Shown here in pieces: positions 17,440 through 27,118 of a DNA stretch of 64,000 nucleotides. Position numbers and translations under genes: made by a program. This DNA is from an uncultured Paracoccaceae bacterium (GTDB lineage: Bacteria > Pseudomonadota > Alphaproteobacteria > Rhodobacterales > Rhodobacteraceae), in assembly GCA_947495795.1 (NCBI GenBank), contig CANMAI010000002.1, positions 124,001-188,000 on the forward strand, in the 5' to 3' direction. Under the pieces are notes generated by a model. That model saw nothing but the letters and a program-made list of their open reading frames with translations, was not told the DNA's origin and did no database searches. How positions within the stretch are numbered: position 1 is the first letter of the stretch; each line of letters begins with the position of its first letter.

Positions 17440-17790
17440 TGAAGGGGATAAGTGCAGGCTTCTGTTGCCAGGTGCCTGCGAACCCCGCCTAACGCTGCAA
17501 AGCGCTAGGGCTTAGATTTCGATATTTCGCACAGCTTACGCTGCGAGAGCCATCGGAGCTTTGTTGTCATTTGCAACTAGCTTAAATGAACCGATAACGG
17601 TGGCATCCCGCCGAGTGAAAGCTAACATCTTTAGACGTCCGTCGATCCTATTTCGGCCCCTCGCACCCCCAAATGAAGGGTTTTTGGTGGAGCCGCCGGG
17701 TACCGCCCCCGGGTCCGATCCGCTTATTACATGCGCGTTTATCACCGTAGTCCCTTGCGGGACTCCTTTAAGATAGGGATGAACGCGGCA
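17440..17790 (-). ncRNA. ssrA: Permuted two-piece tmRNA (ssrA)
   Basis: On the minus strand the acceptor piece comes first and ends GGCGGCTCCACCA (CCA encoded, about 17690). A short spacer follows. Then comes the coding piece, with the typical 5' GGGGCCGAAATAGGATCGAC. The tag frame at 17574-17536 encodes ANDNKAPMALAA followed by TAA, matching alphaproteobacterial tags (ANDN...ALAA). This acceptor-before-coding order is the permuted form known from alphaproteobacteria. tmRNA with SmpB rescues stalled ribosomes and tags the product for ClpXP. The outer ends of the gene are estimated to about 20 bases. sspB lies about 80 bp downstream. Confidence 0.94.
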
Positions 17791-17794
17791 ATTG

Positions 17795-17821
17795 AAAAGG
17801 GGTGATTGCTGTTACCCTTTT
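17795..17821 (-). terminator. Hairpin after ABC permease gene
   Basis: AAAAGGG-G-T (17795-17803) pairs with ACCCTTTT (17814-17821) with one bulged base. It lies between the minus-strand ABC permease stop and the tmRNA gene, so it would separate the exporter transcript from tmRNA. Confidence 0.5.
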
Positions 17822-17850
17822 CTTAAAACTTTTGCCGTAGTTTACGCAAA

Positions 17851-18612
17851 TTAGCTGCGGATCTGATAACCGGTTTTGAAAATCCACCAGATTACACCGA
17901 GGCAGGCAAACAGGAATATGAAAATAAACCCGAGGCTCAGCCAGACGTTCACGTCTGAAACTTCATAAAAGCTCCAGCGAAAGCCGCTGATCAGGTAGAG
18001 CACCGGGTTGAAATACGTCACCGTCTGCCAAACCGGAGGCAGCATTGCCACCGAGTAGAAGCTGCCGCCGAGAAACACCATCGGCGTAATCACAAGAAGC
18101 GGCACGAGTTGCAACTGCTCGAAGTTCTTGGCCCAGATACCGATGATAAAGCCGAGCAGGCTGAACGAGATGCAGGTGAGCACCAGAAAGAGCGCCATCA
18201 CAAACGGATGCTCTATGCGGAGATCGACAAAGAAGCCGGCGGTGCCCAGGATGATCATCCCGATAATGAACGCCTTTGTGGCCGCAGCGCCCACATAACC
18301 GATCACGATCTCAAGAAACGACACAGGCGCTGAGAGAAGCTCGTAGATCGTGCCTATGAACTTCGGAAAATATATGCCGAAAGATGCGTTGGAAACCGCC
18401 TGCGTCAGCAACGAAAGCATGATCAGACCCGGCACGATAAACGCTCCATAGCTCACACCTTCAACCTCCTCGATCCGGCTGCCGATAGCCGCACCAAACA
18501 CCACGAAATAAAGCGATGTGGAAAGCACAGGTGAGATGATGCTCTGCGCCAGCGTGCGCCAGGTACGCGCCATCTCAAAGATATAGATTGCCTTGATCGC
18601 GTGCCAGTTCAT
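17851..18612 (-). CDS. ABC-2 type transporter permease
   Basis: The 253-residue membrane protein has six likely helices and the ABC-2 family layout ([19 protein letters not shown] at the N terminus, then [22 protein letters not shown]). The C-terminal helix ends in WWIFKTGY. It forms the channel of an exporter with the ATPase encoded just upstream; the two genes overlap by four bases (ATGA). The subgroup resembles YadH-type permeases. The substrate is not known; proximity to the pseudaminic acid genes is not enough to assign one. Confidence 0.9.
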   Translation of the reverse strand: MNWHAIKAIYIFEMARTWRTLAQSIISPVLSTSLYFVVFGAAIGSRIEEVEGVSYGAFIVPGLIMLSLLTQAVSNASFGIYFPKFIGTIYELLSAPVSFLEIVIGYVGAAATKAFIIGMIILGTAGFFVDLRIEHPFVMALFLVLTCISFSLLGFIIGIWAKNFEQLQLVPLLVITPMVFLGGSFYSVAMLPPVWQTVTYFNPVLYLISGFRWSFYEVSDVNVWLSLGFIFIFLFACLGVIWWIFKTGYQIRS

Positions 18613-19535
18613 GCCTTTTCCTTCACCAGCCCCACGAAGATTTCCTCGAGGGAGCTTTGCCGCGTCTCGATATCTTTCAACCGCATTCCGGCGGCTGCAA
18701 GATCAGCCAGAAGCGCTGTGATTCCTGTACGATTTCCCGTTGTTTCATAGGCATAGCGCAGTTTATTGCCATCATCCTCAATCGTCAGGTCATAACTCGC
18801 AAGGCTCTCGGGAAGGGCAAGAACGGGCTCCTGCAGTTCAATCTGAAGCTCCTTCTGTCCCAGTTTCCGCATCAGGTCGGCCTTCTCCTCAACCAGTAGT
18901 ATTTCGCCCTTGTTGATCACGCCCACCCTGTCGGCCATCTCTTCGGCTTCCTCGATGTAGTGTGTCGTCAGGATGATCGTAACACCTTCGGCGGCAAGGG
19001 ATTTCACCACCTCCCACATGTCTTTTCGAAGCTCGACATCAACACCCGCAGAAGGCTCATCCAGAAACAGAATACGCGGCTCATGGCTCAGCGCCTTGGC
19101 AATCAGTACCCGCCTTTTCATGCCGCCCGAGAGCGTGCGGATCTGGCTGTCTTTCTTATCCCAAAGTGAAAGGGAACGCAGGATCTTTTCAATCACCGCC
19201 GCATCATGGCTCTTCCCGAAGAGCCCGCGCGAGAAGGAAACAGTGTTCATTACCGTCTCGAAAGGCTCGATGGTCAACTCCTGTGGCACCAGCCCTATCA
19301 GGCTTCGCGCACCCCTAAAGTCTTTCTGGCTGTCAAAGCCGCCCACATCTATCGTCCCGCTTGTGGGTAGCGTGATCCCGCAAATGGTTGAAATCAGAGT
19401 GGTTTTCCCGGCTCCGTTCGGCCCCAATAGCGCGAGAATCTCACCCTCTCTGATCTGAAGGGAAACATCCTTCAGCGCGGTAAAACCGCCTTCGTAGATT
19501 TTGGAAACGTTGGAGACGCGGATAATCGCAGACAT
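18609..19535 (-). CDS. ABC transporter ATP-binding protein
   Basis: This 308-residue ATPase of the YadG/CcmA-like group has Walker [10 protein letters not shown], signature LSGGMKRR, Walker [13 protein letters not shown] and the H-loop [10 protein letters not shown]. About 90 C-terminal residues follow, as in YadG-like proteins. It energises the ABC-2 permease encoded next. ATG at 19535 begins [17 protein letters not shown]. The gene ends inside the permease start, indicating coupling. Confidence 0.94.
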   Translation of the reverse strand: MSAIIRVSNVSKIYEGGFTALKDVSLQIREGEILALLGPNGAGKTTLISTICGITLPTSGTIDVGGFDSQKDFRGARSLIGLVPQELTIEPFETVMNTVSFSRGLFGKSHDAAVIEKILRSLSLWDKKDSQIRTLSGGMKRRVLIAKALSHEPRILFLDEPSAGVDVELRKDMWEVVKSLAAEGVTIILTTHYIEEAEEMADRVGVINKGEILLVEEKADLMRKLGQKELQIELQEPVLALPESLASYDLTIEDDGNKLRYAYETTGNRTGITALLADLAAAGMRLKDIETRQSSLEEIFVGLVKEKA

Positions 19536-19596
19536 GATGGAAGCCTTTGGAAATGCCAGCGCACTTTAGCCAAGGCTTGCTGAGTTGCAACCGCGA

Positions 19597-20652
19597 TCAG
19601 CCCTGCTCAAGAAGATCGCGTGACAGTGGAGTGCCGCGTGGGATATCCACCCGCGCGCGTTGTCCCAGCACCTTTGGCATCTCAGCAGGTGATAGGCCAA
19701 AACCGGGGCGGATAGAGCGGATGTTGCTTTTGTTCAAAACGTCACCCGCCGCAATATCCGCCACCACATAGAGCGACCGTCGGAACCGGACAGAACCTTG
19801 CTCAGCCTCGGCCCGCTCATATGTCACCGCCCCGATAGCCGCGTGCGCATGGTGGCAATCCTCCACCAGAGCCTTGAACTCTTTGGGTTCCATCGAGAAA
19901 GCGGCATCCGGCCCGCCATCTGAACGGGCAAGCGTAAAGTGCTTTTCCACCACTGATCCTCCTAGTGCGACGGAGGTGACAGCCGCCGCGCTGCCCATCG
20001 TATGATCCGAAAGGCCGGAGACGCAGTCGAACGCTTCACCCAGATGCGGGACGGTAGCTAAATTCGCCTGCTCAATCGGAGCTGGGTAGGAGCTGATACA
20101 ATGCAGCAGTATCAACTCATCACAACCATTCGCGCGCGCCGTAGTCACCGCCGCCTCAATCTCCGCCAGGTTCCCCATACCGGTGGAAATGATCATCGGC
20201 TTGCCCTTGGCGGCAACCGCAGCAATGAGCGGCAGGTCGATGATCTCAAAGGAGGCTATCTTGTAAGCCGGTGCATCCAGTCCCGCCAAAAGCTCCACCG
20301 CAGACTCGTCGAAGGGTGTCGAAAAGAGCGTCACACCCAGTTCTTTCGCTCTTGCAAACAAGGGAGCGTGCCACTCAAAAGGCGTTTGTGCTTCGCCATA
20401 GAGATCGTAGAGCTTGCGGCCGTCCCACAACCCTCCCTCAATCATGAAATCGGGGCTGTCATGGTCAATCGTGATCGTATCGGGCGTGTAGGATTGCATC
20501 TTGATCGCATCCGCGCCAGTGGCCGCTGCTGCATCGAGCAGCTTCAGCGCACGATCCAACTGGCCGTTATGGTTGCCGGAAATCTCGCAGATCACATAAG
20601 GCCGATGATCCGGACCAATCGGGCGGCCGTTTATGGTGACGGTTCGTGTCAT
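19597..20652 (-). CDS. pseI: Pseudaminic acid synthase
   Basis: The 351-residue NeuB/PseI-family enzyme condenses the 2,4-diacetamido-trideoxy altrose with phosphoenolpyruvate to give pseudaminic acid. Motifs are VICEISGNHNGQ, KMQSYTPDTIT, FSTPFDESAV, GLSDHTMG, and a C-terminal antifreeze-like SAF domain starting near SLYVVADIAAGD. EISGNHNG favours PseI over sialic acid synthase. ATG at 20652 is preferred because GAGG stands eight bases before it; another ATG at 20670 overlaps pseC. It is third in the minus-strand pseB-pseC-pseI operon. Confidence 0.9.
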   Translation of the reverse strand: MTRTVTINGRPIGPDHRPYVICEISGNHNGQLDRALKLLDAAAATGADAIKMQSYTPDTITIDHDSPDFMIEGGLWDGRKLYDLYGEAQTPFEWHAPLFARAKELGVTLFSTPFDESAVELLAGLDAPAYKIASFEIIDLPLIAAVAAKGKPMIISTGMGNLAEIEAAVTTARANGCDELILLHCISSYPAPIEQANLATVPHLGEAFDCVSGLSDHTMGSAAAVTSVALGGSVVEKHFTLARSDGGPDAAFSMEPKEFKALVEDCHHAHAAIGAVTYERAEAEQGSVRFRRSLYVVADIAAGDVLNKSNIRSIRPGFGLSPAEMPKVLGQRARVDIPRGTPLSRDLLEQG

Positions 20653-20662
20653 CACAGTATCC

Positions 20663-21811
20663 TCATCCATTCAGTGCAGTGCGCAATGTCTCCACCACGA
20701 AGTCCTGTTCATCAACGGTAAGAGCGGGGAACATTGGTAGAGAGATGGCGCGGCGATAGTAAGCTTCGGCGTTGGGGCAATATCCATCGGCAAAGCCGCG
20801 TTGTCGGTAGAAGGGCTGCAAATGCACGGGGATATAGTGAAGGTTCACAAGGATTTCGGCCTCTCGCATGTGCCGAAAAACCGCCTTGTGCTGATCTTCT
20901 GGCACGAGAACGGGGTAGAGGTGCAGCGCAGAGCGGCTCTCGGGCTCCGGGGCGGGAAGCTGCAGAGGCAAATCGGCAAGCAGCGTATCATAGCGTCGCG
21001 CAAGCTCATGCCTTCGGTCGATAAATTCCGTGAGCCGACGCATCTGGCTGGCACCGAGAGCAGCCTGGATATCTGTCATCCGGTAATTCCAGCCGAGTGT
21101 GATCTGCTGATAATACCATGGCCCATGGCTTGGTTCTGTCATCTCCGTAGGATCGCGCGTGATGCCATGGCTTCGCAACAATTCCATCCGGCGCGCGAGC
21201 GCCGGGTCGTTTGTTACTGCGGCCCCACCTTCACCAGTTGTAACTATCTTCACAGGATGGAAGCTGAAGACTGCTATATCGGCAAAGCGCCCGTCGCCAA
21301 CCGGCCCAGCCTGATAAGTGGCGCCGATGGCGTGGCTGCTGTCGGAGAGGATTTTGAAACCGTAGGTATCAGCCAGCCTTCGCAGGCCAGCCATATCGCA
21401 GGGGCGCCCACAAAGATCGACCGGGATGACAACCTTGGGCAGGTGCCCCTTAGCTCTGGCGCTTTCAAGCTTTTCTTCCAGGGCCGGTACGGAAATCGTC
21501 CAGGTCTCGGCATCTGTATCCACAAAGTCGATATCCGCACCGCAGTAAATGGCAGCATTGGCCGACGCTACAAAGGTGTTCGGAACCGTCCACACCATAT
21601 CTCCGGGCCCCACACCGAGGGCCGCGCATCCAATGTGCAGCCCTGCTGTGGCGGAACTAACAGCCACCGCATGTGTGGCTCCGGACGCTGTGCGCACGGC
21701 CTCCTCAAATTGCGGAACAGCGGGTCCCTGCGTCAGAAAATCAGAACGCAGAACGTCGGCGACTGCTGCGATATCATCCTCTGTGATGTTCTGGCGTCCG
21801 TAGGGTATCAC
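20663..21811 (-). CDS. pseC: UDP-4-amino-4,6-dideoxy-AltNAc transaminase
   Basis: The 382-residue DegT/DnrJ/EryC1 aminotransferase begins MIPYGRQNITEDDIAAV, the usual PseC opening. PLP-site segments include SSATAGLHIGCAALGVGPGD, DSSHAIGATY and the Schiff-base lysine region SFHPVKIVTTGEGGA. It aminates the keto sugar made by PseB, using glutamate. Its start overlaps the pseB stop by four bases and its stop lies next to the pseI start. Confidence 0.93.
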   Translation of the reverse strand: MIPYGRQNITEDDIAAVADVLRSDFLTQGPAVPQFEEAVRTASGATHAVAVSSATAGLHIGCAALGVGPGDMVWTVPNTFVASANAAIYCGADIDFVDTDAETWTISVPALEEKLESARAKGHLPKVVIPVDLCGRPCDMAGLRRLADTYGFKILSDSSHAIGATYQAGPVGDGRFADIAVFSFHPVKIVTTGEGGAAVTNDPALARRMELLRSHGITRDPTEMTEPSHGPWYYQQITLGWNYRMTDIQAALGASQMRRLTEFIDRRHELARRYDTLLADLPLQLPAPEPESRSALHLYPVLVPEDQHKAVFRHMREAEILVNLHYIPVHLQPFYRQRGFADGYCPNAEAYYRRAISLPMFPALTVDEQDFVVETLRTALNG

Positions 21812-22821
21812 GCGCTTTTGCCCTCAGCCTCATAGTCGGCGATCAGGTCTCGCAGTTGCCCCACGCTCAGGAAATCTGGGTTTGAGCCACTATCATATGC
21901 ATACCCGGGCTTCACAGGCTGGCCACCCTTGAGCTTGGCATATTCGTCGGAAGTATACTGGCCTGCGCTTGGTAGAATGGCAAAATACTGGCCGAGATCA
22001 ACCGTGTTGAAGCTGTCGGATGCGGTGATCATCTCTTCATGGATCTTCTCGCCCGGGCGGATGCCGACAACGGGCTTCTCGCAGTCGGGCCCGATGGCCT
22101 CTGCCACATCGGTTATCCGGTAGGAGGGGATTTTCGGCACGAAGATCTCGCCACCTTCAGCGTTTTCCAATGCCCAGAGCACCATATCCACGCCTTCGCG
22201 AAGGCTGATATTGAAGCGTGTCATTGCCGTATCTGTAATCGGCAAAGATCCTGTTTCCTTTCGGGCTAGAAAGAACGGAATTACCGAACCGCGGCTGCCC
22301 ATCACATTTCCGTAGCGCACAACCGAAACCTTCAGATCACGGGCGCCGATTATGTTCATGGCTGCGGTGAAAAGCTTGTCGGAACAAAGCTTTGTGGCGC
22401 CATAGAGGTTGATCGGCGCTGCCGCCTTATCGGTAGAAAGCGCTACGATACGCGAGACGTCGGCATCAAGCGCCGCTTCAATCACGTTGTTGGCGCCAAG
22501 CACGTTCGTTTTAATGCATTCGAAGGGGTTGTACTCGGCTGCGGGCACCTGCTTGAGTGCTGCCGCATGGATCACGATATCCACGCCTTCAAAAGCACGA
22601 TTCAGGCGGGAAGGGTCCCGCACATCCCCTATAAAGTAGCGCAGACACTTGTGTTCTTCTGTGCTGAACACCTGGGCCATTTCAAACTGCTTGAGTTCAT
22701 CCCGAGACAGGATGATCAGGCGTCGAAGGTTGGGCTGTGTTTCCAGTATACGCGCGACGAACGCCCGCCCAAAGGAGCCTGTTCCCCCGGTGATCAACAT
22801 GCTTTTGCCGCTCAAATCCAC
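21808..22821 (-). CDS. pseB: UDP-GlcNAc 4,6-dehydratase (inverting)
   Basis: This 337-residue short-chain dehydrogenase/reductase starts DLSGKSMLITGGTGSFGRAF with the Rossmann motif GGTGSFG. The catalytic-type segments are ALKQVPAAEYNPFECIKTNV, STDKAAAPINLYGATK and RYGNVMGSRGSVIP. It dehydrates and epimerises UDP-GlcNAc in the first step of pseudaminic acid synthesis. The GTG at 22821 is chosen as start since GGAG lies eight bases upstream and the alignment begins there; an ATG at 22869-22872 would add 17 residues. Confidence 0.92.
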   Translation of the reverse strand: MDLSGKSMLITGGTGSFGRAFVARILETQPNLRRLIILSRDELKQFEMAQVFSTEEHKCLRYFIGDVRDPSRLNRAFEGVDIVIHAAALKQVPAAEYNPFECIKTNVLGANNVIEAALDADVSRIVALSTDKAAAPINLYGATKLCSDKLFTAAMNIIGARDLKVSVVRYGNVMGSRGSVIPFFLARKETGSLPITDTAMTRFNISLREGVDMVLWALENAEGGEIFVPKIPSYRITDVAEAIGPDCEKPVVGIRPGEKIHEEMITASDSFNTVDLGQYFAILPSAGQYTSDEYAKLKGGQPVKPGYAYDSGSNPDFLSVGQLRDLIADYEAEGKSA

Positions 22822-22969
22822 AGTCTTAACTCCAGTTCTTGGCCGTTCCGCACAAGCCATATTGAATTCCATTCCTGCCGTCTACCGCAGGATGGTTGCG
22901 TCCGTACTGCCGCCGGGCATAGTGTCTCTCACGCCCAAGTGGCATGAGAACTGGTAAATAGGACACGCC

Positions 22970-23674
22970 ATGAATTGGGCCGTTATTCCAGCACGCGGGG
23001 GCAGCAAACGCATCCCTCGCAAGAACATCCGACCATTTTGCGGCAAACCAATGATCGCTTGGGTGATTGAAGAATTGCAAAGATCCGGATGCTTTGAGCG
23101 GATCATCGTCTCAACGGATGATCAGGAAATTGCAGATATATCAGCTCGGCTTGGAGCAAATGTGCCCTTTGTGCGCCCTGCCGATCTCTCGGATGACATG
23201 ACAGGAACAACAGATGTCATCGCCCACGCGGTAGAGTGGGCACTGGAAAATGGGCACTCTCTTGACTACGTGACCTGCGCTTACGCGACAGCGCCATTTC
23301 TGCGGAGCGAAGACATTCAATTGGGGCATGAAAAGATGCGGCTGGGTGGTTGGGATTATGTATTCTCGGCCACAGCTTTTGCATCACCGATAGAGCGTGC
23401 GTTCAGACTTGAAGCCGATCAAAGCGTGGCGATGGACAATCCGGAGATGTTCCCTGTGCGCTCCCAGGATCTGCGACCAGCATATCATGATGCGGCTCAA
23501 TTCTATGTGGGGCGACCAGAAGCCTGGCGCGAGCGGAGGAAGCTATTCTATCAAAGATCGAGTGCTGTTGTGCTCCCCTCATGGCGCGTACAGGACATTG
23601 ACACGATGGAGGACTGGCAGAGAGCTGAACTCATGTTCGAGAGTCTCGGGTTCCAAGTACGCGATGATCGCTGA
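22970..23674 (+). CDS. pseF: Pseudaminic acid cytidylyltransferase
   Basis: The 234-residue CMP-sugar synthetase begins MNWAVIPARGGSKRIPRKNI, the nucleotide-binding signature. It continues with GKPMIAWVIEEL, VSTDDQEIADIS, and ATAPFLRSEDI. It activates pseudaminic acid with CTP before transfer to flagellin, pilin or polysaccharide. It is divergent from pseB; the 148 bp between them must hold both promoters. PseG and PseH, needed to complete the pathway, are not in this window. Confidence 0.9.
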   Translation: MNWAVIPARGGSKRIPRKNIRPFCGKPMIAWVIEELQRSGCFERIIVSTDDQEIADISARLGANVPFVRPADLSDDMTGTTDVIAHAVEWALENGHSLDYVTCAYATAPFLRSEDIQLGHEKMRLGGWDYVFSATAFASPIERAFRLEADQSVAMDNPEMFPVRSQDLRPAYHDAAQFYVGRPEAWRERRKLFYQRSSAVVLPSWRVQDIDTMEDWQRAELMFESLGFQVRDDR

Positions 23675-23734
23675 ATGAGTGTGGTTGGCATTCAACCCGT
23701 CCTGCCATTCAGTTCGGCCCCGAGAAACGCGGAC

Positions 23735-25051
23735 TTACCGTCCAGAGCGAAGAATAGGCACGTCTCTCTTCGGGAGTTCGATTTTAGCTACCGAAAGAAA
23801 CGCCTCAACATCTGAACCGGCACCGACCTGACCTTGGAAGCCTGTTGTGATCTCGCCGGCGAAAAGCGCCACGTTTTCATGAATGTTTACCGTACGACCA
23901 AGACCAGCGGACGCCAGCGCGGCAACCCTTTGAGCCGGTTCTGTCGGCTGGTTCTCTCTTCTCACAGGTGCTGTTGGCACAGAAGGCGCTGGTGCAAGGC
24001 CGCCGGATTGACGCTCAGGCAATGTTCTGCTTCCTATCACATCACCATCCAGAATCTTTTGCAGCGCATCTGCATCTTGCGGGATCGGCAGTTTTGTAAG
24101 GCTTTGACGTGGCCTCCGGGGTGTCGGAGTAACTGCGGTCTCCGAACCGACAGCGCGGCCGATACCCTCTGGCCTGCGCCGTTGTGTTGGCAAGCTATCT
24201 GTTGCTGACGATATCGTCACGGCACCGAGCACAGTTCCGTCATCAAGTTGGTCAGCTGCGGCCGTTACGACCTCGGTCTCGGAGCAGTCATCATTCTTGG
24301 CCTCTTCCTCATCCAGAATACGGATGCGGACATTTTCCAAAAGGGCGTTGATCTTGCTTTCGTCCACAGTCTCGCTGAGAGCTGCGTTCAAGTCTTCCTG
24401 GCTTTCGATCGGACCATCATCGGTCCGTATCGTTTTCGCCTGACTACGCGTCCCGCAGGGATCAACGGTGCTCTTTTGAGCAGGAACTTGCTTCGGTGCG
24501 GCGTTGGACGGACGGACCACGGTTTGAGCCGAGCTGATCCCTCCAAGCTGGCGACTGCGCAAGCTCCGCTCAGCTGGCGCAGCGCTTGGAGAAAAGACCA
24601 GTGGGCGGCGCGTTCCGCTACTGCCGCCTGTAGCGGAAGAATTCTTGGTGTTCGTGCTCATCCGGGTCTGCGTTCCGCGATCCGGGTTCATGATGTCCGC
24701 TACATCAACATCGTACCCGACCCCTTTGTTCAGACCGGAATAGCCAGGCGCGGTTTCTGTTTCGCCTTCGTCCGAGGCAGATGTTGGTTCAGCACCTCCC
24801 AAAGTTCCGCCGTCTTCGCCGTCTTTGCCCACGGCATATGCATCAAGGGTTTCCTGACTGGAGGGATCTTCCAAGGCGATCTGCACATCTTTCGTACGGG
24901 ATTGAGTACCCGAATTGATCAGTGCGACAACTGGAATTGAAAACAGCCCAACGATAGCAGCCGCGACCACCCACTCGCTTGCCGTTGACCCCCTCTCATC
25001 CGACAGAAAGCGCCATTCGGTGCCTCTGTGTCTGGACGATAACTCAAACAT
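23735..25051 (-). CDS. Flp-pilin-like N terminus with long low-complexity tail
   Basis: This 438-residue protein belongs to no family I recognise. Residues 14-50 read FLSDERGSTASEWVVAAAIV and then a hydrophobic run ending near ALINSG. This resembles Flp/type IVb prepilins (DE-G-x-TA-x-E-hydrophobic) with the glutamate at the expected place after a possible cleavage Gly. About 380 residues rich in Ser, Thr, Pro, Arg and Glu follow. A more ordered end (RTVNIHENVALFAGEITTGF) comes last. Flp pilins are normally 50-70 residues. ATG at 25051 follows AAGGTAAAGATTG. It converges with pseF, and the Ser/Thr-rich tail could be a glycosylation substrate; that is speculation. Confidence 0.7.
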   Translation of the reverse strand: MFELSSRHRGTEWRFLSDERGSTASEWVVAAAIVGLFSIPVVALINSGTQSRTKDVQIALEDPSSQETLDAYAVGKDGEDGGTLGGAEPTSASDEGETETAPGYSGLNKGVGYDVDVADIMNPDRGTQTRMSTNTKNSSATGGSSGTRRPLVFSPSAAPAERSLRSRQLGGISSAQTVVRPSNAAPKQVPAQKSTVDPCGTRSQAKTIRTDDGPIESQEDLNAALSETVDESKINALLENVRIRILDEEEAKNDDCSETEVVTAAADQLDDGTVLGAVTISSATDSLPTQRRRPEGIGRAVGSETAVTPTPRRPRQSLTKLPIPQDADALQKILDGDVIGSRTLPERQSGGLAPAPSVPTAPVRRENQPTEPAQRVAALASAGLGRTVNIHENVALFAGEITTGFQGQVGAGSDVEAFLSVAKIELPKRDVPILRSGR

Positions 25052-25589
25052 CAATCTTTACCTTCGAACAAATTGCGCGAACACTGCGCAGGTGATGGTT
25101 ACTGGTGCTGATAAGCAGATCATACATCAGTGTAAAAAAATTGTTAACGGTTAACCAAACCTGTACAGGATTTGCCTCCGGAAAATAAACTCTGTAATTC
25201 CAAAGGCTTGTGGTGAATGCCACTATCCTAGCACATTGCGCCCCCAACTTACCATACGGTCGCCCAGATCTAGACATATTCCCTAACGTCAACATTTGCC
25301 GATTTATCGATTAAATTCAATGTGTTAAAGGGATGCTCAGCTTCCTTTGAATGTGTTTACTATAAAACAATTTTTACGCAAATTTTTACGCTAGTTTGAA
25401 AATCGCGCATGACAAGGGCCCCTTGAGTTGCGTTCCGCAAGTTTACTTCGCTTTTGAAGCTTTAGGTGTGAGGCATTTTGTGCCTTTTGCGCTTGCTGTG
25501 TTGACGTCGGTCTGGAGGCAGAATACTCAACGATGTGCAAAGCGAGAACGGTTTGTGCGGTCGGGTGATATGCAGAGGAGGAAAGTGCT
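25052..25589. other. 538-bp AT-rich control region upstream of nuoA
   Basis: No gene is supported. The interval is clearly AT-richer than its surroundings. It contains a direct repeat AATTTTTACGC (25369-25379 and 25381-25391). A weak promoter-like pair also occurs: TTGACG at 25501 and AATACT at 25522, but with only 15 bp between. It should contain the nuo operon promoter and the promoter of the divergent pilin-like gene. Confidence 0.5.
25369..25391 (+). repeat. Tandem AATTTTTACGC repeat, possible operator
   Basis: Two identical 11-bp units are separated by one base, giving a 12-bp period inside the AT-rich nuo leader region about 200 bp before nuoA. Phased direct repeats can be regulator sites; nothing else supports a function. 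Confidence 0.35.
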
Positions 25590-26479
<890 letters not shown>

Positions 26480-26506
26480 TGGCATTGCAAGAGGGATGTG
26501 ACTTGA

Positions 26507-27112
26507 ATGTCTGATGCGTTGATCGATCTCAGCCAGGCCATTGCAACTGCACAGGATGATGCGTTGATAGAAGCGTCCATCGTCAGGGGCGAACTTGTTG
26601 CGCTGGTCTCACCATCCGCCGTTGTCGAGTTTGTGACTTTTCTGAAAAATGATGCAAACTGCCAATTCACCACGCTTATCGATATCACTGCAGTGGACTA
26701 TCCGGATCGCGAGCGTCGGTTTGATGTTGTCTATCACTTCCTCTCAATGACGCAGAACCAGCGCATTCGCGTAAAGCTTCCGGTGCGTGAGGGGGAAATC
26801 GTACCGTCAATATCTGAAATCATTCCGGCAGCCAATTGGTTTGAGCGAGAAGTCTTTGATATGTATGGTATATTGTTCTCAGGCCATCCTGATTTGCGAA
26901 GAATTCTGACAGACTACGGCTTTCGCGGCCATCCGCTCCGTAAGGATTTTCCGACCACGGGCTATGTCGAGGTACGGTACGATGAGGCGGAGAAGCGTGT
27001 GATCTATGAGCCGGTAGATCTGGTTCAGGAGTATCGTCAGTTCGATTTCATGAGCCCCTGGGAGGGTGCAGAGTACATTCTGCCCGGTGACGAACTAGCA
27101 AAGGAAATCTAG
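26507..27112 (+). CDS. nuoC: NADH-quinone oxidoreductase subunit C
   Basis: The 201-residue 30-kDa-type subunit is separate from NuoD, unlike the E. coli fusion. The family signature [20 protein letters not shown] is followed by [15 protein letters not shown]. It helps form the quinone-binding module with NuoB and NuoD. Here nuoC is followed not by nuoD but by a sulfotransferase gene six bases later. Confidence 0.96.
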   Translation: MSDALIDLSQAIATAQDDALIEASIVRGELVALVSPSAVVEFVTFLKNDANCQFTTLIDITAVDYPDRERRFDVVYHFLSMTQNQRIRVKLPVREGEIVPSISEIIPAANWFEREVFDMYGILFSGHPDLRRILTDYGFRGHPLRKDFPTTGYVEVRYDEAEKRVIYEPVDLVQEYRQFDFMSPWEGAEYILPGDELAKEI

Positions 27113-27118
27113 CCTGAT

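Noticed and set aside
17536-17745. 69-residue frame ending in ANDNKAPMALAA
   Set aside because: This is the tag-coding part of tmRNA read through the RNA sequence, not a protein gene.
18609-19535. ABC ATPase/permease as a dedicated pseudaminic acid polysaccharide exporter
   Set aside because: Sequence resembles the YadG/YadH type, the hairpin and separate operon structure do not link it to pse, and no glycosyltransferases are present.
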